64,000 bases of DNA from Apoderus coryli (lineage: Eukaryota; Arthropoda; Insecta; Coleoptera; Attelabidae). The notes beneath the pieces are model-generated. The model did not search any database. It was given only the letters and a program-made list of their open reading frames with translations, and had not been told where the DNA came from. Positions within the stretch are counted from its first letter, which is position 1. Each line of letters opens with the position of its first letter. The position numbers and the translations under genes were made by a program. Shown one piece after another: positions 1-12,800 of this stretch. The DNA lies in assembly GCA_911728435.2 (NCBI GenBank), contig OU452201.1, forward strand, positions 11,284,001-11,348,000. The letters run 5' to 3'.

Positions 1-819
1 GGGCAATACAACGAGTATGGCGATTTTCCAACTTTTTTTGTTGGAGTTTGGGCTTTATTGTGATGTTGCATATTTAGAAAACATTGCTTTTAATTAAATT
101 TTGGCAGGTAAACTTTTCTTACTTAAAAAGGTTAGCAGAGTTAAAAACTATTCTAAAATATGCATTTTCGGGCTATAGTAGGGTCCGTCATATCTAATTC
201 GCGCTCCTCTGATTTAGTAAAATATCTAATAATAATAATACGTATATTATTTTTATACCTTTGAATGTCGAAGAGATTTCGTACTAAAGTAAGTTTAGGT
301 AAATCTGGGTACTTATTTTGAGGACATCAATATGTCGTTGATCTATGTCCACGTTATTCTAGGACACCCGGAATAATATTATATGCTTTTATAACCAACT
401 GATGTTGCGGTTTTGAATATTATAACTATTTCTTTATTTTTGCATTTAAATATTATGTTTCATTAAAATTAATTACAGTGTTCTTGATTTATTATTATTA
501 TCATACCTCAGTTTTCGTACTGAAGCTCCTAGAATTTGTTAATTGTTAAGTTATACCTATTAATAGGTACAAAATGTTGATCTGGTCAGGCTGTTTTTTT
601 CACTAGAAGTTTTACCACAAAAATGTCTATAATGTAACATTTTTGAAAACATGCTTTTACTGAGAATTTATGTCAATGTTTTGTTGGATTACAAACAATT
701 ATTTACATAATATGTAAATGATAAGTCCTATCCGGATGTCTAAATTGACAACAAACGACGTAGCTTGATTATAATATATCCGAGGCTTATAAAAAAAGTG
801 TTTTTTTTGTCTGTTCAAG
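1..819. other. No gene seen; probably ABCG intron
   Basis: AT-rich sequence directly before the first recognisable ABCG exon. That exon begins in the middle of the nucleotide-binding domain, one base into a codon, so at least one coding exon must lie further upstream. I see no convincing coding exon, so this is most likely the end of a large intron. A short AAT repeat occurs near 228-240. Confidence 0.5.
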
Positions 820-3800
820 GATGGAGACCACTCTTAAAATCTATCAATGGAAAATTTAGATCAGGGGAATTCACTGCAATTATGGGACCATCGGGTGCCG
901 GCAAAAGTACATTGCTGAATATACTCGCCGGATACGTGTAAGTTGGTTATTTATTTCGATACTTATTTTAGATATGGTAAAGGAAAAACAAGTGAAAAGT
1001 ACAGGTTATTTCATGTAATGCTTTGCTCAATTTATGGACTATTAATTTTAGAACTAAACAAGTAAATGTAAAATACTACTTATCCGTTCATTAAGTTCTA
1101 CTAAACACCCTGTCAGCGTAAATATATTTACGCTATCAGCTAAAACAATTGGTTAGGTGAGACTGAAAACTCGATCTACTGTTATTTTTTTAGTATGAAT
1201 ATGATTTAAAGAATGCAATGCATCTGAATATATTAAACATTACAATGATTACAAAGTAGTATTATTAAATAAAAACCTTAGGAGACGAAAAGATTCGTGT
1301 TTATCTCTCGAAAAATACTCCAATTCATACACAGGGTGAAGAACAAATTATGCATTTTTGAAAAACCACAATTTTCATGACATGAAATCCTTTTAATTTT
1401 TCATTATTTGGCATTAAACATCGACTGCAGAACGCTTGGAGACCACCGTCCGAGCATTGCTGAAACCCAAATATTTGGGAGATGCTGGCAGAAGGATAAA
1501 ATAGTCTCCTGCTAGCGTTTTGTGTTCATACTATTTTTATTTATACTTATTTCTATTTATACGACTGGTTTTACCTATACATTAAGTTTGTTCGGCCTCT
1601 GCATGGTATGGGATATGCATTACTATGTACATGTAGATGATACGTGTTTACATGTGTCTACTGTTGTGTATCCTATTGTGCTTAAATGCAGGCCGATATT
1701 TGTAGATGGGCAACGACTATGGTACTCCGACGAGCTCATAACAAGAGCGAAACGAATTCGTCAGTATCTGTTGACCCATGTCTCGGTCTGGTTCTATTGA
1801 ATTAGACTGGCACCCTGCTAAATTAAACAAAATTCCTTGTGTAGGTAAAACCAGCATTTTAGTCCGCTTTGCCATTAAACTATATTGTAATGTTTGGAAA
1901 AGTCCTTATTTACAAAGATACAAGGTGTTAAAGATGACTGCCTGGGACGATTTTTTTGAAATATTTTCGAAACGAGTAAAGATGAATTAATCAAATGTAA
2001 CATATTTATTCACCTAGTTAAATGTCGTAAACTGACAGATGAAATTGTGTGTGTAAGGCTTGCCTTATTTATATCCTAACTTTTTTTCTTGTGACTTTTA
2101 TTTCATTTGTGTCAAAAATGTGATAAAATAAAGTTTTCTACATAAAAAAGGCATAGTTTTTTCTCGAAAAACCTCAAGGTTTTCGAAAAATTCGAGTTTG
2201 AAAATTTTAGGACAAAACTGGTCCTTAGTACACACCATTAATAAAATACAGTTTGCTAACGAAAAGTTTTCCAAAATTTTTATTTTTTTAAGTAAAATTT
2301 GGACTGCTATACTTCAAATTTCGAGAAATTTGTATGTTACATGTTTATTTTAGATTTTACATTACTTATTTAAAAACTAAGACGCTTTTCTTAGGTTTGT
2401 TTGTTGTAATAATGAATCACAATATTATCCGATTTTGAAACAGGTTTAGGGACCAGGGACTAAAAATTGGGTCTTACTCGCAGGCCCTTGATTTTTGTGC
2501 ATACACATTAATTTTTAAGAGGGAGAGGATACGATATGTTGTTTGTAATTATTTGGGAATTTAAATGCTTAGTTGAAATGAAAATTTAATATAAGGTGTA
2601 ATTTTCCTAAATTATGATTATATCATTCACATCAATTATTCACGCCAAGGTTCCGTTTCGGGAGTATCTATCACTCTGGTTGACAAACAACACTTAAAAT
2701 AAATATCACTTTATTTTTTGCGTGCGTAAAAATAATTGGATCTACTGGTTCAAACTTTTTTTTCGGACATGAAACCATAACATGTTCTAATCTAATTATT
2801 GCAATTTAAACCTATAATATAATAATAACATAATTTTATTTGTATAATTGGTCGAGTATTTAAGTGTTTGCTATAATTAAGAACTGTTAAAATTGATGGT
2901 TAATTACTTATTTGAATACATTATAATTGAAAATATTCCATTACATCTCATATAATGTGTACTTTTATATGTTTGAAATAAAACAATATTTTTTGGCAAG
3001 CGTCCGGGATGTACCCACTTCCCGGACGCTTTTTCTTTGAGAATGTAGCATGAAGTACGTACTTCCCGGACTAGGACGGGAAGAATCACGTCGTTGCTGT
3101 CATTTCAAACAAATTGAATTTTAGGTTGGGTTGGTTAAATTCAATATTAGCAATTGCTCGAATTTTAATATACACTATTGGACAAAAGTGGAGCAACACT
3201 TTCGAAAATTTAGACAAATCTCGATTTTTTAATATTAAATGCATGATATCGTATTTAAATACGTCGTGTCTTAAATATCAACGTAGGCTGCTATTATCGA
3301 CGGCAACAGCTTTTTCCAACAATCAAAACAAATGAACTGATATTGACGTAAACTTTTAATGCAATATTGTAATGCGTCAAAAGTAAAGCAACATTTTAAT
3401 ATTTGCGTAAAAAAGAAAGGTTCTAGTGACAGTAAAGGTTAAAATATTTTTGCTGAGTTTATTTTATGTTTAATTAATATTTCTGTGCTGGATTAATCAT
3501 GCCAAGAGGTATTCCAATTTCGAAAGAATTAAAACAGAGAGTAGTGATTGCACACTTGTAAGGTACAATACAAACCCAATTGCAAGACGGTTTGTTTTTA
3601 CCCAGAGACAGCGTATCCAAAATAATTTCAAGTTACAATGAAAGGGGACAGTTAGAGAGTATACCGAAATCGGCAAGCTCGAGAAAAACAACAACTAGGA
3701 CAGACAGACGCCTTAAAAGAATTTCCCAAAACGATCCTTGGATGTCTGCACCTAGAATAATTGCTGAAATTCCCAAAATTGAGGATAGTCCACTGACAGT

Positions 3801-6800
3801 TCAGAGAAGGTTGGCAGACGCAAAGTTATTTAGTAGACGCCCTGCTAAAAGCTGCTTATTTCGGCAAAAATGGAGTGGCTAGGCTTGAATTTGCACGTGG
3901 ACATTTAAATTGGATAGTAGACGATTGGGAAAAAGTGTTATTTAGCGATGGAACGCGTTATAAAATGCTTAATTCTGATAGAATGAAGCATTTAAAATGT
4001 CCAATCAATCCAAGGTTTCATCCCAAATACGTTACACCCACAGGTAAAGGCAGTGTTTTCCATGGGGTTGTTTCTCATGGAATGGGGTGGGTCCTTTAAA
4101 CTTCATTAATGATACCATGGATCGATTTGTCTATAGAGATCTAATGCAAAATGAAATGTTGCCTTATGCAGAGTGGGAAATGCCGTTGCATTTTATTTTC
4201 TAATAGGATAACGACCCAAAACACTTCCGAATTGTTCAAGAGTGGTTTCAAGAAAATAACGTTCTGGTTTTGGAGTGGGCGGCACTATATCCTCAGACCT
4301 TATATTTTATTTAAAATCTATGTGAAGAAGTTGAGCGTGGAATTCGTACACAAGTATTCACAAATAAACCATCATTGGTAAATAAAATCAATGGAGTTTG
4401 GAGAAACCTTTCTGAAAATACTGTCCAAAAATTGATTGCTTCAATGCTGCGACCGCGACGTTGCTCGCAAATAATAAATAATAATGGATATTCTATTAAT
4501 TATTAACATAATACTTCTAGCTATTTTAATTATTTAATGTGTTTAATGTTTTTTTTATCGTAATATGTAAAATAAAGTACTGTTGACACAATTTGTTGCT
4601 TTACTTTTGTCGCACTTCATTTCGTCGATCTTTATAATTATAAATGTTTCTGTACCTGCATTTCATTTAAAGTGTACCAAAATATTGAGAAATATTACTA
4701 ATATTGGGGATAATATTTCATTAAAATTAACTGGGGATTACAATAATGTTTAATTAGTTTTTCAAATTCAAAGAAATAAAAGCACTTTGTTGCTCTACTT
4801 TTGTCCAATAGTGTAAATAAGAATTAAAATGTTTCTGTTAATATGTAGAATTTTCTGTTCTGTTTAATTCAAATAAGAATTAAAATGTGTAATAAAGAAA
4901 TGGGTCGTATCATTGATTTATTATTCTACACGGTTGCCGAAAAAATATTGTACGCAACACGCCCGAAAATAGTTTTTTTGGACTCACAGAACCTACGGCT
5001 GTCCTAGAATTTTGTGTATTCGTCCAAAAAAACCTATTTTCCGGACTTGTTACTTAAATTACTATTGTTGTTAAATTATTTGCAGTCTTCACGACAAAAA
5101 ATATACATATAATAATTTTAATAGCGATCAAATTTGTCCTTTTCTGCATTTTTTGAGATCTTTCTCATTCAATACATAACAGCCCTCTCTTAGAGTTAAG
5201 CAGTTGTTTATTTAGAAACACCACTTTGAATATACAAATAAATAAATTCCAGGACTGCAGGTGTGAAAGGCAGCATAAAAATAAATGACAGACCACGAGA
5301 TATGAAAGTGTTTCACAAATATTCGTCATATATCATGCAAGAGGATGTGATTCAACCACGACTGACAGTAAAGGAAGCTATGATGATTGCTGCAAAACTT
5401 AAGTTAGGAGATACTATTGGTGCTGAGGAAAAACAGGGAGTGGTAAGTCAACCTGTCTGGCTGCAATTCCACAAATCTCAGTAGATAGATTTGAAAAACA
5501 GTTATCCAAATATTAATGCTAAATTTATCCTGATATCTCGTCTCCTTTATGACATGGGGATTGCCTACAGTAGATCTAGAAATATTTGGATACATTGTAG
5601 ATAGCTTTCTAGCACTAATTTCAGAATTTTCTTCAGGTTCTAATAAAATGGATTCCTCTAATTCAGCTTATTTACATGCATTGTGTTTTAGATAATAAAT
5701 AAAAAAAATTCATAGGGGTTAGGTTAGGCGACCTAGCAGGCCACTCGATTTCACTCCTTCGCCCAATCCATGGGCGCGAAAACACACAGGTACCTACTTA
5801 TTATTCCCTATATAGGTCCCGAGAAACCGGTTCATGTCCACGGCGTTGTCTGTTTAGGGAATATTTCTCATGTAGAGGAGCGAATTTAAATAATTCTAAT
5901 ATTCTATGTGCTGTGCTCTACTTCAGCAAATGACCATGCTGCTATAAATATTATAGCTAATGATAGATTATTAATTTATTCAAATAGGTAGATGAAGTTA
6001 TCAATCTTCTAGGCCTCGAAAAATGTGTGGACACGCTAAGCGAATATCTATCTGGAGGTCAAAGAAGACGACTAGTTGTTGCTTTGGAATTAGTTAACAA
6101 TCCGCCAGTGATATTCCTGGATGAACCTACAACGTAAGTACATAAAAACTGTAAATTGTTTAAATTACTCTGCCCCATATAGAAATTATGTCATTCCTAC
6201 AGAGCATCTTTGAATAGATAAATATTTAAGAAAACAAAAGGATAGTTTATGATGAATATTTTCAATTTTATTTTGCAGCTTTTACTGAAATATGAAATAC
6301 ATGGTGTTATTTCACAGCTACGTTACGATATTTTTTAATATAAATCTACAGAAATGTTCTGCAGCGTTTGTATTTATACAGGGTTATCCAAGTTAAGAGT
6401 ACACCATTGCTAATTTTGTTATTATTAAAACCTGCATTGCGTTATCTTTTGTTTGGGACAATTTTTTATTAATGTATATTATATATTTGTTATAAGTAAT
6501 ACAAAAAAGCTTATAAAGTATTTTGCGCTAAACTAAAAATAACGATGATATTTCACTTTCGGGTGCGGAAGTAAAAGTATAACTATAGGTACTTACTATC
6601 CAGCTTTAGAAATAACTAGGAGAAGAAAATAAACTAAATATCTGATTAAAATTTAACTGCAAAAATAAGATCAGTGGGGCAAAACATATTTTAAAAGGAG
6701 TTAAAAATAGACGCCAAAAAAGGAGGTGGAGAGCTGTTTCTCCCTACATAACAGTTTATTTTATTTGTTGCCTATATTTGTTTATTTCCCTCTATACGGT

Positions 6801-9800
6801 ATCATTTGTAACTTTACTTTCACTGTAGTCGTAATTATACAGGGTACCTACATGTTGTTTATTTAGTGAATGGTCCGATATTGCGCGATTCTCATTCCCT
6901 TAAGACATTTTGTTTGTTTGTTGTTGTTGTATTGAGGTTACCCAACATCCACACAAAATATTATTTACACTAATACAACCAAGTTGATACAATATATAAT
7001 GACACTAAAGGAAAACTGCAAAATAAAGATGGCCGCTAGTCAGTCAGTTCTACAATATACAGGTTGTCTGGAAATGACGGAATAGCTCAGTTCCCTTGGG
7101 CGAAAATGTGATGATTTAGCTCAACTTATCTGTATACAAAATTGCTTGGTTTGGGCGCTATAGAGCTTTAAAAGTTAATATTTTTAGTTTTTTCAAATCG
7201 AAAAATATTTGATAAATTGTATTCATTTTTTAGACGTGTTATACGTGTTTTTTATTGAAGAAACCCCAAATTCGAAAATTACAGGATTAAAAGCTTAGCC
7301 ACAATAAAATATCTACTCATATTTTTTTTAATCCTCATAAATACTTTGTGCTAAGTGACAATCTTATGATTTTTGGGTGATATTGTTCATATCTATATAT
7401 GTTTCGTTTTGATTGTAGTATTCTATTTTTTCTTTTTTTGATTAGGGATAATTTGTTATAGTTTGGGAAGAAACTGGATGTTGTTTTGAGAGCGAGATAT
7501 ATTTTGCGAAGAGAAGGCTACACCTACGCACAAGTCAATATAACAATGTAAATCTGCCAAATAAACATTGTAGAGATTAAGTGTTCTATCATTTGATATG
7601 TAACATCGGTATTTTCTATTAACAATGAAAAAAATATTTTTTTAAGTTTGACAGGCAGCCATCTCAAGCGAGACATTGATCTAGCCGATTTTTTAACACA
7701 ATTTTGTTTCAATTGGTCAAAAAATTGGGCCGAGAACATACGTCCAAATTTGCTATATCCCGTATAGTATATAGATATATAAACTTTTGAACTGAGGTCA
7801 TTTTTAGGATCCAGGGGTCATAAAATGAAGGACTGCATACAAATTTTTCAAAATTTCGGTTATGTCGATCTCCTGAATAATTTTTTTATAAATCTACTAA
7901 TAAAGCAGTTAAAACATGTTTTAAATTTAATATATTTTTTCCTACGCAGGGGCTTGGATAATGTAGCAATCAAACAATGCATGGAGTTACTACAAAAAAT
8001 TACGCGCCTTGGAAGAACAGTGATATGCACGATACATCAACCTCCAGCTTCTGTGTTTCAAAACTTCGATCAGGTAGGTCCAATATATTTCGCAAAAAAC
8101 ATTTTATATACACACAGGCAAAATTAGCCGAACTCTCAAAATTTACTGTATGATTAGTGGAGCCGAGTTATAAGTATTTAGTGGAGCAGACGTCGTTTTA
8201 TTTTGAATAATGTTTTTTTGTTAATTTTTGGAGCAAAGTGTGGAGTGAACGAATTAAAGTAGAAATTATTCGAAAATAGCAAATTAAAGATTGATCTTTT
8301 CTGTGCAATTTGGTTTTTTATTTACTCTGAAAACTTATTAAGTAAGTTACAGGGTTTTTTTTAAAGGTGCATGTATTAACAAAAAATCATTACTTTTATT
8401 TACCTCTGTATATACGACATAAAAACCAATTCCTTAACATTAACTACAGGTCAAACCTAAAACCAAACAAATCATCTCAATATGTTACAGGGTTCAAGAG
8501 AAAATCGATGTTAAACTTAGAGTGACATTTGATCGTTCGACTATTTTAGCCGGTGTCGTTACATTATGTTTATTGTTTTACGTATATTTTTATTTTTTTA
8601 TAGGTATATGTTATGGCTAATGGCAATTGCGTATATAATGGAACTCCATTTGAGCTTGTACCATTTTTAGCGAAAGCAAATTGTCATTGCCCTTCAACGT
8701 ATACTCCAGCTGATTATAGTAAGTTTTCTGAATATGATTAATTTCGAACATAAATCATTTACCTAATGTATTGAATATTTGCTTTAGTAATCGAAATTAT
8801 CATGTCAATACCGGAAACGATCAACATGCTATCAAACCAAATTCAAAATGGCAAAATAAATATGAAAACCATCAAAGACGAACCACTATTGATCAATAAC
8901 AATAGTATAGAAATATATGAAGTTTATCAAGAAACTACACAGAGAGGTATGACTTGATTTTACGTACATATGAAACTTACCTATAGTATCAACATTTTCT
9001 AATAGAAACATAATTTTCTAAGACCAAAAACACATATTATAATGCGAAAATAAATTGAAACATTGAAGCTACGGTTTTCTTGGGGGACTGGGAGCTGTGA
9101 TCGTCTTCTACAGTCCGTTTTCCTCGGGGCGGCTGGCGGCTGCTGTCCCAGTCGTCAGATTGACTCGACATGGAAGGTTTGTCTTGAAGAAATGAAAGAC
9201 GATGAAATACTATAAGAAATAATATCTTGGAAAAAAAGACGAAATGACCATCACGCCATGTCCAAAGAACGAGAAAACGTTATAATCTTTCAGCTATCAG
9301 TCCCCGAAGAAACTCTCAGACATACCTACTTATGGTTTTATTGCCAGATTATGTCAAGCTTTAAATATATTTCAAATACAATGAACTGCTGTCGACTATA
9401 GAATCTTCAATGTGTTTAAGAAATCTTGGAAATACAATGGTTGACCAGCTCTTTGTTGTTGATATGTGCTAATATTGTAACGTAGTAGGTATACGTGTGT
9501 AGTATTCATCTACCCCCGCATACCATTTTGGAAAATTAGTTTGACATATTTCTGTGCCAGGTTCAAATCATAGATTTTACGTTACTTTATGACTGATCTG
9601 GCGAGTTCAAAAAAAGAAAGATGAACCAGTAAAATAATCGACTCCATTACGAGATTGAAATGCTATGAGCCACAATAGACTCTCGTGTGGTCGCAGTGGA
9701 GCGTCTCGGCGGACCCACTCCTTTCGACCCTACTTACCTATCCTTAAGCTCACCTGACCTGAGTTTTTGAAAGGATAACGCTTGATTTTACTTTACACTA

Positions 9801-12800
9801 TATTACATATTTTCGGTAATTTCTACATGTTTTCGTTTATAATGTTTTTGTTTATTTATAACTTTTTCATCTGTTAACTAAGACACACACACTGATTAAT
9901 ATCATATTCTCTGTATTATTTTGCAGGTCTGCTTCGTAGCGACATCCACTTTCCATTGTCAGTATGGCGACAATTTCAAATTCTTCTATGCAGAATGATG
10001 ATTCAATTGCTACGAAATAGAACCATGTTATACACGCAGTTCTTTCATCATTTCCTCTCTGCTTTGGTCGTAGGTGGTATATTCTATGGCACGGGAAATG
10101 ATGCCAATCAAACCATTGCTGTATTTAAATATTGTATAGGTGTCAATGTCTTCTTCATGTACACCCATGTTATGGTACCGGTGCTATTATGTGAGTTAAG
10201 GCAGAGACAGACCATTATCACGTCACGTGAGATCACATGCTAGTACGCAATGTCACGGGACGTGGGATATTTATGGAAATTGTTGACATCGTAGCGAAAT
10301 AAAAGAGATTATTGATTTCCTGTTTTTATGATTATTATCGACATCTTTATTGATTACAAAAATTCTGTCATGGATAAGGTATTTTGTGGATTTTCACCTA
10401 TTTTGAAAATAATTTTACAAATGTTGCCTACATGAAAGTGTTGTAAATTTTGTGCGCTATATTTACCTACCATGTTTTTACAGCGTGTTATTGTGGATTT
10501 ATTTGGAAAAGTGTAATAGAACGTTCTCAATGACACCTGAACTAAATTAGACACATTTCTACGAATGTACTTACGAGTCGCATCCAAGTTCTGCTGCATT
10601 TATAAAAACTGACGAAACCGCAATAATTGCGCAAACAGTCTCGTAAAAGTCTACTCAGTCGTCACTAAAATAACTGTAGTCTATACTCTAAAAATGTTTT
10701 TAAGTCCATTTAACAAATCCAAATGTGTTAGAACTCAATGTAATTTTGGGTAATTGTTATTTCGAACAATACGGTACGCTCACCTCATGGAACTCACGGC
10801 AAGTTATACGCGACTGCATAATTGTGATTTTGCAAATTTAAATTTTCGTCACGCCTACTATATCACGCACGACAACAGTGTTGCCTTTTTATCTAATTTT
10901 AACATAAGGTTTAAGTAAAGGGAAATGATAAAGTTCTTAAAATAAGTTTTTTTAGTAATCGTGTGAGTTAACAAAATGTTCCGGATTATACAGCATAATC
11001 ATAACTATAAGCATAATTAAATTAGTTTAAACAATGATATATAGGCGTATTTATCTAATTTTGAGTTCTAGATAGAGCACAGCTAATTTTCTTAACCCAA
11101 ATTGTGGGTTTTGTATGATAATGCATATTCTAATTTGTAAATTTACATTTACGACGAATTTTTTAAACTTATGATACAAGTATAAACGATCCCTTTGATT
11201 ACAATAAATTTAACTTTTATGATTATGCTAATTCCCCTGCTGTGTTACATAGTCTGTTTCTGATGCGTGATAATATGTGATCACACGTGACGTGATAATA
11301 GTCTGTCTGCGCCTTTACAGTTACATTATGTAAATAAATAAAAAATTCGCTATATTTGACATTATCCTGTTCTGGACCAATTGATTGCATAGTGATGATT
11401 TATTTCCTCAAATTCCGATATCGCTTGGATAATCGTATAAGCTCTTTTAGATAGTATTTTAATGTTTTAGTTCCGTTGGAGTTCAAGTTGTTAAAGCGTG
11501 AATACTTCAACCGCTGGTACAGTCTGAAAGCATACTACATGGCTCTCACATTAGGTTCCATTCCCCTGCTTGTAAGTACCTCGGTTTAGTTTTAATTTAA
11601 AAGTATTATCTAATAGTTATTATATTTTTTAGATAACATTTGGTTTCATGTTTTTAGTAATAGTATATTTCATGACCGATCAACCATTAGATGGCCATAG
11701 ATTTTTATGGTTTAGTCTAATGGGTATGTCGGTTGGTTTATGCTCTCAGGGTCTAGGATATGTTATAGGTTCCTGTTTTAGTATTACCGTAAGTATTATT
11801 TGTTAGAATATGAATATGATTAATGTGTTTAGATATTTCACTTTTTCGCATCAAATTAACCAACTAAATTATATAATTTCGAAAATTTAATTGCTCGCCA
11901 TTTGAATCTTTTAATCCATAGGAGTTACAACGTAAGTTAATCAATTTTTATTGTCAAAATTTGTCCTTTATTCGAGAATTTAAATAATTCTTAAATAATG
12001 AAAGTTCATTGGGGCGATATCGTTTATTAACTTTTTTAATTAATGGAAATGAATTTAAAATTGTTTCCAGGATTCTCTTTGGGCTTCATGTTGTTTTATT
12101 AAAATCTAACACATTTTCTCTTTATTGTTATTATTTATCAGTATACATCTGAATTCTGAATATACAGATGGAACCATCCTAAAAATATTTTAGCGTTTGG
12201 TCCCATTTAGAGTTAATTTAATTCTAAGTTAGTGCCAAGACCGAAACTTTCATCCAATTTGGGGTTTGGCAGTTCCCAATGGTGAGCTATTAAATTAGGC
12301 GACAATCAAAGACAAAAAATTAGCAAATTTGAATTAATTCAAACTAAATCTATTGTATGGCGATTTACATTTTAGAGTGGATCTGTAGTAGGCCCTTCAA
12401 CATTAGCGCCTCTGTTAGCTTTAGCTGTTTATGGAATGGGTTATAACAATAATATTGAACCTGTTATGAAAATATTGATGAGCTTTAGTTATCTTCGGTA
12501 TGGCGTAGTAGGCTTTACAAGCACCCTATTTCAAAAACGAGAGCCACTGAGGTGTGATGAGTTGTATTGCCATTATAGGAATCCGGAGGTAAGTGTATCT
12601 TTATTTTTCACAAAAATGTCTATTTAAAATAAATTTCATTTGATGACGTTTAAATGAAAAATTTTGTATTCCTCAGACATTGTACAGAACAAATTACTTT
12701 ATTATTTTTTAAATATTTTAAAACAATTTTATACATAATGGTGTTTTACATAACATGCATCCTTAAAAAGCTCATCTTTTATTTTACAAAATAATACACA

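Noticed and set aside
1522..1990. Open frames of 92 and 70 codons
   Set aside because: They lie inside or just after copy 1 of the foldback MITE, match copy 2 only as DNA, and show no domain.
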